Source: Hyphomicrobiales bacterium
GTDB lineage: Bacteria; Pseudomonadota; Alphaproteobacteria; Rhizobiales; Rhizobiaceae
DNA: 64,000 nucleotides
NCBI GenBank assembly: GCA_900489925.1
Contig: UEHQ01000029.1
Location: forward strand, 44,341 to 108,340
Direction of reading: 5' to 3'
Of this stretch, positions 42,231 through 51,105 are shown piece by piece (the first letter of the stretch is position 1; the number at the start of each line of letters is the position of its first letter). A program made the position numbers and the translations under genes. The notes under the pieces were generated by a model. The model saw nothing but the letters and a program-made list of their open reading frames with translations, had not been told where the DNA came from and searched no databases.

Positions 42231-42836
42231 ATGAATTTGAAAGTGCGTGAAGAACTTAAAGCAAAAAAGCAAGCTTATGTTCAAGAAGAGATTTTGACCG
42301 CAGCAGCAACCCTCTTTGCTGAAACCGGGGTTCGTGCCGTTACGATTGACGATATCGCGTCGAGCCTTGGATACACCAAGTCCGTCGTTTATTACTACTT
42401 CAAGAACAAGAACCAGGTTCTCTGGGAAATTTTCCAGCGCATCCATGAGGCTTGGTGGCAAGATATGAATGCCATCCTTGAAACCGAGCTTCCGGCCGAT
42501 GAATTGCTCGGCGCGATGATCCGCAAACACGCGTTGAACGTTATGGGTCGCGCTGCGTGGACCGCTATCTATTTCCGCGACCAAGGCGAGCTTACCGACG
42601 AACAGCAAAAGATCATTGTCAAGCGCAAGCGTGAGTATGATCAGCTCTTCAAGGATGCCTACAAGAAGGGTGTTGAGGCAGGTATCTTCAGGGATATCCC
42701 CACCTACTTGATCGTCAGCTCGATCATTGGAATGTGCAATTTCACCCCTGCGTGGTTCAAGTCGAAAGGCCCCCTCTCGCAGGAAGACGTCGCGAACCAT
42801 TATGTCGAGATCATTCTGAACGGATGTCGCGCTTAA
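42231..42836 (+). CDS. TetR/AcrR family regulator of the catabolic cluster
   Basis: The 201-residue protein has the TetR helix-turn-helix at residues 18-65 (ILTAAATLFAETGVRAVTIDDIASSLGYTKSVVYYYFKNKNQVLWEIF) and an alpha-helical ligand domain like those of regulators that respond to acyl-CoA esters. ATG 42231 with GAGG upstream is preferred to the longer frame from 42117, whose first 38 residues would cover the operator candidate. Position between the two ABC units and the shared dyads suggest that it controls the whole cluster. Confidence 0.85.
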   Translation: MNLKVREELKAKKQAYVQEEILTAAATLFAETGVRAVTIDDIASSLGYTKSVVYYYFKNKNQVLWEIFQRIHEAWWQDMNAILETELPADELLGAMIRKHALNVMGRAAWTAIYFRDQGELTDEQQKIIVKRKREYDQLFKDAYKKGVEAGIFRDIPTYLIVSSIIGMCNFTPAWFKSKGPLSQEDVANHYVEIILNGCRA

Positions 42837-42925
42837 ATCCAAGCGGTTCAGCGTAAGGGCTTTTGTGTCAGTGACGACGCCGAAAGATGTCATTTCCCCT
42901 GACGCGGTCTTAGACAGGAACATCA

Positions 42926-42955
42926 AAAAAGGGTCCGCGTGCGGACCCTTTCCTT
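42926..42955. terminator. Bidirectional terminator between tetR and the second ABC operon
   Basis: AAGGGTCCGC-GT-GCGGACCCTT is a perfect 10-bp inverted repeat with A-rich left and T-rich right flanks, midway between two convergent stops. Confidence 0.9.
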
Positions 42956-42984
42956 ATCCTAATGCCGGGTGACGCCGAGCCAGA

Positions 42985-43743
42985 TCAGAGAATCTTGCTG
43001 AAAAAGGCTTTTGCTCGTTCATTGGTGGGATTTTCGATAACGGCACGCGGCGCACCAGACTCGACGATTGCTCCTTGGTCCATGAAAATCAGAGTGTCTC
43101 CAACCTCTTTTGCAAATCCGATCTCGTGCGTGACCACAATCATTGTCATTCCGCTTCTGGCAAGCTCCTTCATGACATCGAGCACCTCACCAACTCTTTC
43201 TGGATCAAGGGCTGAGGTAGGCTCGTCAAAGAGCACGAGCTTCGGTTCCATGGCCAGGGCGCGGGCGATTGCCACACGCTGTTGCTGTCCGCCGGAAAGC
43301 TGGCGGGGGTATGCGTTCTCAAACTTCGCCATCCCAACTTGTGCCAGTAACGCCCTCGCCTTCTCGATTGCGTTTGATTTGCGCTCACGGCGAACTTGGA
43401 TTGGCCCTTCGATGACGTTCTCCAGTACAGTCCGGTGAGCGAAGAGATTGAACCCTTGGAAGACCATTCCGATCTGGGAGCGCTGAAGGCATAGCTCGGA
43501 ATCTCGCATCTCGTACAGAACTCGGCCTTTTTGCCGGTAGCCGATCAACTCGTGTTCGACCCAGATGCGTCCATGACTGATGATTTCAAGGTGATTGATG
43601 CAGCGCAGGAGCGTAGACTTCCCCGATCCCGACGGTCCAACGATGCAAGTGACCTCGCCTTTCGCGACGCCGAAGGAAATCCCCTTCAGCACCTCATGGT
43701 GGCCGTAGCTTTTATGTACCCCTTCGACTCGAACCAGGTTCAT
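42985..43743 (-). CDS. Polar amino acid ABC transporter ATPase
   Basis: The 252-residue ATPase has Walker A GPSGSGKSTLLR, Q-loop VFQGFNLFAHRT, signature LSGGQQQRVAIARAL, Walker B LVLFDEPTSALDPE and THEIGFAKEVGD. It is the last gene of the SBP-permease-ATPase run on the minus strand and overlaps the permease stop by four bases. It is paralogous to the ATPase at 39-40 kb, but has a normal start. Confidence 0.93.
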   Translation of the reverse strand: MNLVRVEGVHKSYGHHEVLKGISFGVAKGEVTCIVGPSGSGKSTLLRCINHLEIISHGRIWVEHELIGYRQKGRVLYEMRDSELCLQRSQIGMVFQGFNLFAHRTVLENVIEGPIQVRRERKSNAIEKARALLAQVGMAKFENAYPRQLSGGQQQRVAIARALAMEPKLVLFDEPTSALDPERVGEVLDVMKELARSGMTMIVVTHEIGFAKEVGDTLIFMDQGAIVESGAPRAVIENPTNERAKAFFSKIL

Positions 43744-44678
43744 GACGCCCTCCTGAGCGAGAAGTTCTTGAGTATTCGGCCAGCTAGTGGCCGTCCGCTT
43801 CCAGTTTCCTTCAGGCGCTTTTCGATGAGATGCTGGATGACGGAGAAAATGCTAGTCAGCACCACGTACCACACACTCGCCGCCACGAGGACTTCGATGA
43901 CCTGCAGGTTCTCGGTGTAGATTTTAGCGGATTGGCTAGCCAGTTCGGGATAGGCAACGACGTACGCGATGGACGAGTATTTCAGCATTGCGATGAACTC
44001 GTTACCCGTAGGAGGAATAACGACTTTCAGCGTCTGGGGCAGCACTACTCGCTTCGTTATCTTCCAAGGGCTGAGCCCGATGGATTTTGCTGCTTCGATC
44101 TGCCCGTTATCAACGGAGATAATCCCGGCGCGGATGATTTCAGACATGAAGGCACTCTCGGTGAGTGCCAACCCGAGCAAGGCTGCAACGAAAGGAGTCA
44201 CGATGTCGTTTGTTGAGCCGTCAAAGATGAATGGTATCCTGACGTGCGGTATCACCAGCGCGATGTTGAACCACAGCAAGACGAGGACAAGGGCGGGAAT
44301 CCCTCTGAAGAGCCAGACGTAACAGGCTGCCGTATTACGTACGACCGAGTTATCGGAGCCTCTCGCGATGGCAACCGCGACCCCAATAAAAAGGGCGACC
44401 ATCATACTTCCGATAGTTAGGTACATGGTACCCGCTATCCCGCCGATGATGATGGTAGAAACAAAATAGCCTGGAATTGTCGACCAGCGGATTTGAGCAC
44501 CCGCCAGTACATATACCAGACCAGCGACGATGGCGGCCACAATAACTGCGGATACCCAGCGCTCATAGTGCCGCACGGGTCTGATCTCGAAGTCCTCCGG
44601 CAAAGATGCCGGAGGGTTTCTGGAAGCGACCGATAGATGGACAGCGCTGGTGTCGGCCGCAGGATTACTTTTGACCAT
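43740..44678 (-). CDS. Amino acid ABC transporter permease with long N-terminus
   Basis: The 312-residue permease has a 55-residue cytosolic start, an additional first helix (WVSAVIVAAIVAGLVYVLAG) and the usual core with FRGIPALVLVLLWFN and SEIIRAGIISVDNGQIEAAKSIGLSPWKITKRVVLPQTLKVVIPP. Only one permease gene is present in this importer, so it probably works as a homodimer. It overlaps the binding-protein gene by 14 bases. Confidence 0.9.
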   Translation of the reverse strand: MVKSNPAADTSAVHLSVASRNPPASLPEDFEIRPVRHYERWVSAVIVAAIVAGLVYVLAGAQIRWSTIPGYFVSTIIIGGIAGTMYLTIGSMMVALFIGVAVAIARGSDNSVVRNTAACYVWLFRGIPALVLVLLWFNIALVIPHVRIPFIFDGSTNDIVTPFVAALLGLALTESAFMSEIIRAGIISVDNGQIEAAKSIGLSPWKITKRVVLPQTLKVVIPPTGNEFIAMLKYSSIAYVVAYPELASQSAKIYTENLQVIEVLVAASVWYVVLTSIFSVIQHLIEKRLKETGSGRPLAGRILKNFSLRRAS

Positions 44679-45519
44679 TGATCGATGCCTTTTTAATCGC
44701 GAGGCTCGTCATACCCCACTTGTCCATGATCTTGGCGTAGCTTCCGTCATCGATACTCGACTGGATCGCAGCTTGGTACGCTTCCGCGAGTTCGGTCTGT
44801 TCCTTCGGCAAAACAATCCCAACCAAGCCAGGAGCCAAGTTCAAGCGGTCCAGGAGTTCGTACTTATCCGGGTTCTGCTTGACGTAGTAAGCGCCGCTTG
44901 GAGTTTGGACCGACACTGCGTCCACGCGGCCAGAAGATAGAGCAAGAAGGCCCTGCGTGTCCGCATTGAAAACCGATATGGATAGAGGCTTCTTCCCCTT
45001 ATTTTCGCAGTCAGCGCTGACGGACTTCATGTTGGTTTCGGAGGTCTGCGCGACCGCCGCGACCTTCAATCCGCAGAGCGAGTCAGCAGAATTGATTCCT
45101 TTGGAGTTTCCCTTCGCATAGAGGACGGTCCAGCCGTCCATCGCATAGTCGACGATGGTGTATTTTTCCTGGCGCTCCTTCGTGTCCTTAATGCCAACCA
45201 TGAGGACATCATAGCGTTGGCTCTGAAGGCCGCTGAACAGAGAAGCCCAGTCTGCAGATTTCCAATTGCCCTTGATCTTCAGTTTCGACGTCCAAAGATC
45301 ATGAAGCTCTGGCTCGTATCCTAAAAGCGTCTTCCCATCCGTGTCATAGAAGACATAAGGCGGATATCCCACGCTAGTGCCGATGGTGACGGAGCCCTTG
45401 TCCTTCAACGCCGCCGGGACCTTCAAAGCATTGTCCGCCAGTGCCGAGAAGGCGGTTCCACTGACGAGAGTAGCTACCGCCATGCTCATCTTCAGGGTTC
45501 GGTTTGAAAAAGCTGTCAT
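44665..45519 (-). CDS. Periplasmic substrate-binding protein (SBP family 3)
   Basis: The 284-residue protein has a signal peptide (cleavage near SALA) and the family-3 fold: GSVTIGTSVGYPPYVFYDTDGKTLLGYEPELHD, FSGLQSQRYDVLMVGIKDTKERQEKYTIVDY and SGRVDAVSVQTPSGAYYVKQNP. It is first in the SBP-permease-ATPase operon, downstream of the GMC oxidoreductase and a hairpin at 45576-45607. The aromatic YPPY and the acidic pocket residues fit a cationic or amino compound, which is inference only. Confidence 0.9.
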   Translation of the reverse strand: MTAFSNRTLKMSMAVATLVSGTAFSALADNALKVPAALKDKGSVTIGTSVGYPPYVFYDTDGKTLLGYEPELHDLWTSKLKIKGNWKSADWASLFSGLQSQRYDVLMVGIKDTKERQEKYTIVDYAMDGWTVLYAKGNSKGINSADSLCGLKVAAVAQTSETNMKSVSADCENKGKKPLSISVFNADTQGLLALSSGRVDAVSVQTPSGAYYVKQNPDKYELLDRLNLAPGLVGIVLPKEQTELAEAYQAAIQSSIDDGSYAKIMDKWGMTSLAIKKASINGQK

Positions 45520-45575
45520 TTCAATTCTCCCAGGTTGGCGGCCACCTGTTCCCGTTTTTCTGCAGGATGGCCAGT

Positions 45576-45607
45576 TATCGCGAAATGCTCACAGCGCGGT
45601 CGCGATA
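45576..45607. other. Perfect hairpin between GMC oxidoreductase and the binding-protein gene
   Basis: TATCGCGA (45576-45583) and TCGCGATA (45600-45607) make an 8-bp stem with a 16-base loop. No T-run follows on the minus strand. It may protect the abundant binding-protein mRNA from decay or act as an operator. Confidence 0.5.
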
Positions 45608-45621
45608 TCCGCGTCTTTAAG

Positions 45622-47331
45622 TCAGTCAGTCGACTGAATTCGATCCGCAATCTTCTCCGCGATCATCATGGTAGTGACGTTAGTGTTGGCGCAGGGGACG
45701 GACGGCATGATGGATGCGTCTACGATCCGAAGGCCATCAATGCCCCTGAGGCGGCCATCGCTGTCAACGACCGAGAGTTTGTCTGACTCCGAACCCATCT
45801 TACAGGTCCCGCACGCATGCCAGTCGCCTTGGACGCCCCGTCTGATCCAGTCAATGAGGGCATTGTCATTCGCGACTACGCTATCCAACTCGGCGTGTGC
45901 CCCAACCATCGCGCGAGTTACTTTGCGCTGAAACGGTCCGCTATTTTCGAGGATGAAAGCAGCGCAATCCGTCAGGAGTCGATTTTTCTTCGAGACCGTA
46001 GTGAGATTGCGCATCATCTCGGAGTAGACACCGGGGAACGCCATGTGGATCATTCCGCTCACAGGCTCAGATTTCAGCAGCTTCGAGGCGAAGCGGACAG
46101 CGTCCACCATCCGTTGGAGGTCTCTTGGATCAGACAGCAAGTTGAAAGCCGCAACGATGCCGTCGTTGCTAGCGGGCCCTTTTAGTTGGACCATGCCCTG
46201 AGAGTAAGCCTTGTTCGGGCCGAACTGTACTGTGCCAAGCTGAGCACCGATCTTGCTCCAAGCAAACCGGTTTGACACCGAGAGCTTCATGTCCTGAGGC
46301 GGGCATTCCGGGTGTCCGGAAGAGAACCGGCAATTCAGCAGGAAGTTGGAACGGAGGGTTGGGGCGAGCCTTGCTTCGGCCTTCAGGTGCATTCCGATGC
46401 CAACGAGAGGATGCTCTTGTAGGTTCCGGCCGACACCTGGGCGATCAAGTACGACGTCAACACCGACCTCTTTAAGATGATCGCCAGGGCCGACACCCGA
46501 TCTCATCAAGAGCGCTGGCGTGTTAAGCGCGCCGCACGACACAATGATCTCGTTCCCTGAGAAAGTCGACTTGTGACCGCTTTTGCTGGCGATGACGGAT
46601 GTTGCTCTTCTTCCGTCGAAAGTGATGCGATCTATCGTGTGGTCCGGGAAGAGATGAAGGTTTTTCCGCTGACGGGTAGCTCCGTCGAGATAGGCAAGCA
46701 CGGCCGATACACGGTGCCCGTAGACGTTGTTCTTGGGAAACGGAAAACATCCGTCCCCAAAGTTCGAATGACAGTCGTCGAAGTAAGGAACGCCGAAATT
46801 TTGGAGAGCATCGCGAAAAGCCAACGACAGGCCGCCCCACTGATCTGGAAAAATGCGATGAATCGGTAGCGGGCCGTTTGTGCCATTGAAACTACCAGAA
46901 AAATCGAGATCGCGTTCGAGCTTGCGGAAGTACGGCAGGCAGTCCGCAAAACTCCATCCCGAAGCCCCAAGAGATTCCCACTCGTCATAATCGGAGGGGA
47001 TTCCACGAATGGCTACCTGGCCGTTCACGGTGGACCCGCCACCCATTACTCTGGCTTGTTCATAAACCCTTGAGTTACCGGCCTTTCGCAACTCTTGAAC
47101 GCTGCGGTTTCCAATCGGGTCCATGTAGGCTTCGATTTTGGTCCAGTAGTAGGCGTCCTCGAAGTAGTGTGGCAGGAAAGGTAGAGAGTAGATTTGATCG
47201 CTGATGTGCTCCGGCGGAGTGTCGGGGCCTGATTCAATCAACGCGACGTGTTTTGTCGGATCGGCGCTCAAACGGTTTGCCAGGACACAGCCTGCTGATC
47301 CACCGCCGACAATAACGTAATCATAGATCAT
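45622..47331 (-). CDS. GMC-family FAD oxidoreductase (choline/alcohol dehydrogenase-like)
   Basis: The 569-residue flavoprotein has the ADP-binding start YDYVIVGGGSAGCVLANRLS, the GMC signature 1 ARVMGGGSTVNGQVAIRG, signature 2 near CGALNTPALLMRSGVGP, and the active-site end WHACGTCKMG plus VDASIMPSVPCANTNVTTMMIAEK. GMC enzymes oxidise alcohols, choline or amino alcohols to aldehydes. The ATG overlaps the stop of the SucD-like gene, so it belongs to the CoA-ligase operon. The substrate is unknown. Confidence 0.9.
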   Translation of the reverse strand: MIYDYVIVGGGSAGCVLANRLSADPTKHVALIESGPDTPPEHISDQIYSLPFLPHYFEDAYYWTKIEAYMDPIGNRSVQELRKAGNSRVYEQARVMGGGSTVNGQVAIRGIPSDYDEWESLGASGWSFADCLPYFRKLERDLDFSGSFNGTNGPLPIHRIFPDQWGGLSLAFRDALQNFGVPYFDDCHSNFGDGCFPFPKNNVYGHRVSAVLAYLDGATRQRKNLHLFPDHTIDRITFDGRRATSVIASKSGHKSTFSGNEIIVSCGALNTPALLMRSGVGPGDHLKEVGVDVVLDRPGVGRNLQEHPLVGIGMHLKAEARLAPTLRSNFLLNCRFSSGHPECPPQDMKLSVSNRFAWSKIGAQLGTVQFGPNKAYSQGMVQLKGPASNDGIVAAFNLLSDPRDLQRMVDAVRFASKLLKSEPVSGMIHMAFPGVYSEMMRNLTTVSKKNRLLTDCAAFILENSGPFQRKVTRAMVGAHAELDSVVANDNALIDWIRRGVQGDWHACGTCKMGSESDKLSVVDSDGRLRGIDGLRIVDASIMPSVPCANTNVTTMMIAEKIADRIQSTD

Positions 47332-48254
47332 GCTGGTCCCGCCGTTTCTGCGTTGTCTATCTGTTCAGGTGTGGTGCCTGCCGCGTCCAAGCTTCCCAAG
47401 AGAAGAGGGATGACGCTCTCGAAATCTTCCGAGACGGCTACTCCGGCGTTCATCAGCGCTAGGACTTTGCTTTGATAATCACCGACACCGTCGTGGATTA
47501 TCGCCCCGGCGTGGCCGATGACTTGGCCTTCCTTGACGTATTTTCCGCAGACATAGGCAACGACGGGCTTCCGAATCTGCGAGACGATGACCTTCGCGGC
47601 GGCCTCCTCATCGTGGCCACCGATCTCCCCTAGAAGGAGAATACGCTTCGTGTTCGCATCGTTTTCAAACAGAGGAAGTAAGCTCGCGTAGTCCGCCCCT
47701 TTCACCAAGTCGGGGCCCACTGACACAATCGTGCTGATACCCAACCCCGACCGCTTCATCTCGCTGAGAATCCCGTAAGCGATTGATCCGCCCTTGGTGA
47801 TTATCCCTACGTCACCGGGCGCGCAAATCTCGTCAGAGAAGTACCCGGCTTTAGATCGGCCAGCGGCCAAGACGCCGCTTGAGTTCGGGCCTATGAGGTT
47901 GGCACCCCGAGAGATTGCCGCATTCCGCATTTCCAGCGCATCGTGCACAGGCACGTATTCGGTCAATACGACGAGCGTTGTGATACCGGCATCAATGGCG
48001 GCAATCACTCTGTCTTTGACCCGAAGAGGCTCATCGAAGAACACCGCGACCTCAGCTCCAAGAGTGACGACGGCGTCTGTGAAATTGTCTATAATGGGGA
48101 TCGAAGGGTCAGCCTCGAAAGCTGCACTCTCATCGCGCACCGCTCCAACAAGACGGGTGCCACCCTTGACCATTTCGTGGCACTGGAAGCGTGCCATGGC
48201 ACTTGATAAGGGGCTGACGACGATAGTCGTCGTTTCCTCGACCAAAACGCTCAT
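47328..48254 (-). CDS. SucD-like CoA ligase alpha subunit
   Basis: The 308-residue protein is like the alpha subunit of ADP-forming acyl-CoA synthetases: NLIGPNSSGVLAAGRSKAGYF, ICAPGDVGIITKGGSIAYGIL, LLLGEIGGHDEEAAA and GHAGAIIHDGVGD, where the His in GHAGAI would be phosphorylated. It overlaps the beta subunit gene by four bases. Central-metabolism SucD normally sits with mdh, sucA and sucB, so this copy probably acts on another carboxylic acid. Confidence 0.85.
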   Translation of the reverse strand: MSVLVEETTTIVVSPLSSAMARFQCHEMVKGGTRLVGAVRDESAAFEADPSIPIIDNFTDAVVTLGAEVAVFFDEPLRVKDRVIAAIDAGITTLVVLTEYVPVHDALEMRNAAISRGANLIGPNSSGVLAAGRSKAGYFSDEICAPGDVGIITKGGSIAYGILSEMKRSGLGISTIVSVGPDLVKGADYASLLPLFENDANTKRILLLGEIGGHDEEAAAKVIVSQIRKPVVAYVCGKYVKEGQVIGHAGAIIHDGVGDYQSKVLALMNAGVAVSEDFESVIPLLLGSLDAAGTTPEQIDNAETAGPA

Positions 48255-49402
48255 CGGGCGGCTCCCAAGTGCTCGACAGTCGCGTGCAACGCGTCTTTCA
48301 GGCCATCAAAATTCGGCAATCCCGCATCTCGAAGCATGCGAGTTGCCTCGGCACCGCCGTTACCCTGCAGATGAACGACTAAAGGCTTTCCAGCTTTTGT
48401 ACCCCGCGCTTGGAGCACGGGCAGTATGGTGGAAACGATGCGGTCGATGCGATTTCCGCTCGATATCATATTGAGGAGAATGACCTTAGTATCTCGGTCT
48501 TCGTCAAGGTCGCTGAGGACCGAAGAAATTACTGCTTGCGCCTGTCCTGAAGCGAGAGCGCAATCCATGTCGATGGTGCCGGACAGGCCGAAGCCTCTAC
48601 CAGCGAACCAATCGGACACTGCCATCGCCATGCCGCCCCCGAGACCGATCAAACCGACGACGCCATCCTGCAAACGAGTGAGCGTCGATTCCTTCTTTGA
48701 TTTGCCCCAACCGGTTGCGCTAGGTTCTAACTGAAGCAGCTCTCGAATTGCGGGTTGTCTGGGGAGTGCGGAATCGTCGACGTCGATACGCGCATCGAGC
48801 GCTACCAAGGAACCGTCCTCAAGTTCCGCAAGCGGGTTGATTTCCGCAGTCAGTGCATCTGTCTTGATAAAGAGGTCAAGCAACCGCTTGCATACCGTTG
48901 CATAGGCACCATTTGCGCGATCAGATAAACCGAGACCTCGCAGACCTTTGAGGATCGCCTCCTCTAGGTCATCGCTCTCTCGATCCACGGGAATCCGAAC
49001 AACTGAGCTTGGATCGTCATTAGCCCTCTCCTCGATGGAAATGCCGCCAGCGCGTCCGATCATCAACCAAGCTCTGTTGGCGCTGACGGTGATCCCGACA
49101 TATCGCTCATGGAGGATTTTGACCCTTGGCTCGACCAATATTTTCGAGACCCGAAAACCGTTGATCTTGCTTTTCAGAAGGGTTGAAAATGCAGCTCTGG
49201 CCTGGGCGTCGTTTTCGGCGAACAATATTCCGCCTGCTTTTCCGCGTCCTCCAGTAGGGACCTGAGCTTTCAGCACGGCGGGCATGCCGACGCTTAGAAG
49301 GGCCTGGGAAAGCTCGCTCGTGGTCTCGACCTCGACACCAGAGGGCGTCGGTATCCCGAAATGTCGAAGGACTTGTTTGCCGTCGTTTTCATGCAGCAGC
49401 AC
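48251..49402 (-). CDS. SucC-like CoA ligase beta subunit (ATP-grasp)
   Basis: The 383-residue ATP-grasp protein opens LLHENDGKQVLRHFGIPTPSGVEVETTSE, with LKAQVPTGGRGKAGGILFAEN, ILVEPRVKILHERYVGITV, INPLAELEDGSLVALDARIDVDD (metal site) and GLGGGMAMAVSDW. The GTG start at 49402 has GGAGG eight bases upstream. It heads the SucC-SucD-GMC run and is divergent from a LysR gene. Length and motifs fit malate- or succinate-CoA ligase-like enzymes; substrate not determined. Confidence 0.85.
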   Translation of the reverse strand: MLLHENDGKQVLRHFGIPTPSGVEVETTSELSQALLSVGMPAVLKAQVPTGGRGKAGGILFAENDAQARAAFSTLLKSKINGFRVSKILVEPRVKILHERYVGITVSANRAWLMIGRAGGISIEERANDDPSSVVRIPVDRESDDLEEAILKGLRGLGLSDRANGAYATVCKRLLDLFIKTDALTAEINPLAELEDGSLVALDARIDVDDSALPRQPAIRELLQLEPSATGWGKSKKESTLTRLQDGVVGLIGLGGGMAMAVSDWFAGRGFGLSGTIDMDCALASGQAQAVISSVLSDLDEDRDTKVILLNMISSGNRIDRIVSTILPVLQARGTKAGKPLVVHLQGNGGAEATRMLRDAGLPNFDGLKDALHATVEHLGAAR

Positions 49403-49494
49403 AGCTTAAACCTCCACGAAGGCGACAGAAGGCACGGCTGAGGCGCGGCAGTTAGCCAGAGTTTTGAACGCGAACATTGCTCACCTAACAGTAA

Positions 49495-49542
49495 ATTGCT
49501 TTTCGGCAGATCGCTCAAAAGCACAATTATCCTATTGCTTTT
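49495..49542. promoter_or_regulatory. LysR-type operator candidate
   Basis: ATTGCTTTT occurs at 49495-49503 and 49534-49542, and AAAAGCACAAT, its near inverse, at 49517-49527. Such repeated half sites between a LysR gene and its divergent target are typical of LysR binding regions. Activation of the SucC-SucD-GMC operon is inferred. Confidence 0.5.
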
Positions 49543-49602
49543 GTAGCTGTTATTCGCAAACCTGACGAACCAGATTATGAGCGAGCTGACTGTAGAAAAA
49601 CT

Positions 49603-50544
49603 ATGCCTCCTCCCAAGCGACGCAGACTCCCCTCCCTCAATGGCCTCCGAGCGTTCGAAGTCGCCGGACGCCGTCAAAACTTCCGTCTGGCCGCAGAGGA
49701 GATCGGGGTCACCCAGGGCGCGATAGCGCAACACATTCGCGCGCTCGAAGACGATCTGGGGCTGAAACTGTTTGAACGAACACCTAGGTCAGTCGTCCTC
49801 ACAGAGGTCGGCCGTACCTATCTCAGCCATGTGTCCCGCGCGTTTGAGCTTCTGAGCGAAGCAACCGATGAGCTGCGGGAGGACCCTAACCAGGTCACTA
49901 TCAACGTCACCCCAAGCTTCGCCAGCCGATGGCTGCTTCCGCACTTGCAGGAGTTTCGCCGCGCCTATCCAGAGGTCGAGGTCAGTATCTTGGCGACTGA
50001 ATCGATGCCGGACTTTCGAGCGTCAGACGCAAATCTTGCGATCAGAGACGGGCATCCTCCCTTTTCAGCATCTGTGCAGCATGACCTTCTGTTTGAACGC
50101 AGACTAGTCGCGGTGGCTAGCCCCAAGTTGATTGAGGAAAAGGGCTTACCCACGACGCCAGAAGATTTACAAGAGTTCGTCCTGCTGCATGACATGGAGA
50201 ACGAATGGCCGCTTTTCATGAAGAGCGTGTTCGGGACGGAAAACTTCACGTCGACAAACAACATCAATTTCAACTTCGCGACTCTAGCAATTGATGGGGC
50301 TATCGCATCGCAAGGCATAGCGCTCGCTAGCAGCCTCTTTGTGCAGGCTGAAGTTGACGGTGGGCGGCTGGTGAAGTTGTTCGGCGCAGAGGTCAGAGCA
50401 GACAGCGATTATTACATCATCAAAAGCGCGCACTCGCGCAATCAGGTCGCAACCAAGCACGTTTGGGACTGGTTGGTAAGCTGCAAGGACAGGCAGCAGG
50501 TTAGGCGGTCAGGCCCCGTTGTCGACGACTGCCACGGGGCCTGA
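49603..50544 (+). CDS. LysR-type transcriptional regulator (GcvA-like)
   Basis: The 313-residue protein has the LysR helix-turn-helix (SLNGLRAFEVAGRRQNFRLAAEEIGVTQGAIAQHIRALEDDLGLKLFERTPRSVVLTEVGRTYL) and a substrate-binding domain starting VTINVTPSFASRWLLPHLQEFRRAYPEVEV, the GcvA pattern. It is divergent from the CoA-ligase operon and convergent with maoC. The effector is probably a pathway acid or CoA ester. Confidence 0.92.
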   Translation: MPPPKRRRLPSLNGLRAFEVAGRRQNFRLAAEEIGVTQGAIAQHIRALEDDLGLKLFERTPRSVVLTEVGRTYLSHVSRAFELLSEATDELREDPNQVTINVTPSFASRWLLPHLQEFRRAYPEVEVSILATESMPDFRASDANLAIRDGHPPFSASVQHDLLFERRLVAVASPKLIEEKGLPTTPEDLQEFVLLHDMENEWPLFMKSVFGTENFTSTNNINFNFATLAIDGAIASQGIALASSLFVQAEVDGGRLVKLFGAEVRADSDYYIIKSAHSRNQVATKHVWDWLVSCKDRQQVRRSGPVVDDCHGA

Positions 50545-50549
50545 AATCG

Positions 50550-51029
50550 TTAAGCGGCGACTGCAGCCTTCGAATGGAACATAACTTTCCATTCGCCTTC
50601 CTGACAAACGGTTCCTTCCTGGTTCCGGACTTCGACCCAGAACGTAACGATACCGCGAGCTGGATTGCTAGTCGCGCGAACGGCAGACACCTTCTGGAAG
50701 ACGTGGATCGTGTCGCCGATCTTCACAGGTGCCTTGAGGTTCCAGGTCATGCCAAGGAAAGCGATAGCCGTACCTTCCTTCAAGCCAAGGCGGAATTCCA
50801 GGCCGGTAGCAATGGCAAATACTGCCGGTCCGTGCAGGATACGGGTGCCGAACGGCGTTGTCTTCGCGAACTCTTCATCTGTATGAACAGGATTAAAGTC
50901 CCCTGTCAGACCAGCAAACAAGACGACGTCAGCTTCTGCAATCGTACGTCGCGGCGATGTCCAGCTTTGATCGACTTCGAAATCGTCGAAAAACTTTGCG
51001 TTTGGGCCAACGTTGAGTTCGGTTCCCAT
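50550..51029 (-). CDS. MaoC-like (R)-specific enoyl-CoA hydratase
   Basis: The 159-residue hot-dog protein has the hydratase-2 site AGLTGDFNPVHTDEEFAKTTPFGTRILHG with the Asp-x-x-x-x-His pair. It adds water to 2-enoyl-CoA esters. ATG at 51029 follows AAGGAGTGACT; a GTG two codons upstream is possible. It has a gap of 76 bases to the amidase and an operator candidate at 51069, so it may have its own promoter. It would act after the acyl-CoA dehydrogenase of the cluster. Confidence 0.87.
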   Translation of the reverse strand: MGTELNVGPNAKFFDDFEVDQSWTSPRRTIAEADVVLFAGLTGDFNPVHTDEEFAKTTPFGTRILHGPAVFAIATGLEFRLGLKEGTAIAFLGMTWNLKAPVKIGDTIHVFQKVSAVRATSNPARGIVTFWVEVRNQEGTVCQEGEWKVMFHSKAAVAA

Positions 51030-51068
51030 AGTCACTCCTTAGATTTGAATACTCGTTAGTCTTTTTTT

Positions 51069-51082
51069 CGACGTAAAGGTCA
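51069..51082. promoter_or_regulatory. TGAC-N6-GTC dyad upstream of maoC
   Basis: The minus strand reads TGAC-CTTTAC-GTCG, extended by TTT and AAA flanks into a near-palindrome. It lies 40 bases before the maoC start and matches the dyads at 42118, 63211 and 63303. Confidence 0.45.
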
Positions 51083-51105
51083 AAAAAGTCAAGTTGGTGG
51101 TTTCG

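Noticed and set aside
45626..45637. Perfect 12-bp palindrome TCAGTCGACTGA as operator
   Set aside because: It lies in the last codons of the GMC oxidoreductase gene and has no second copy near a promoter in the window.
47794..48474. 226-codon plus-strand ORF antisense to the SucD-like gene
   Set aside because: No ribosome site or domain, and it covers the junction of two well-supported minus-strand genes.
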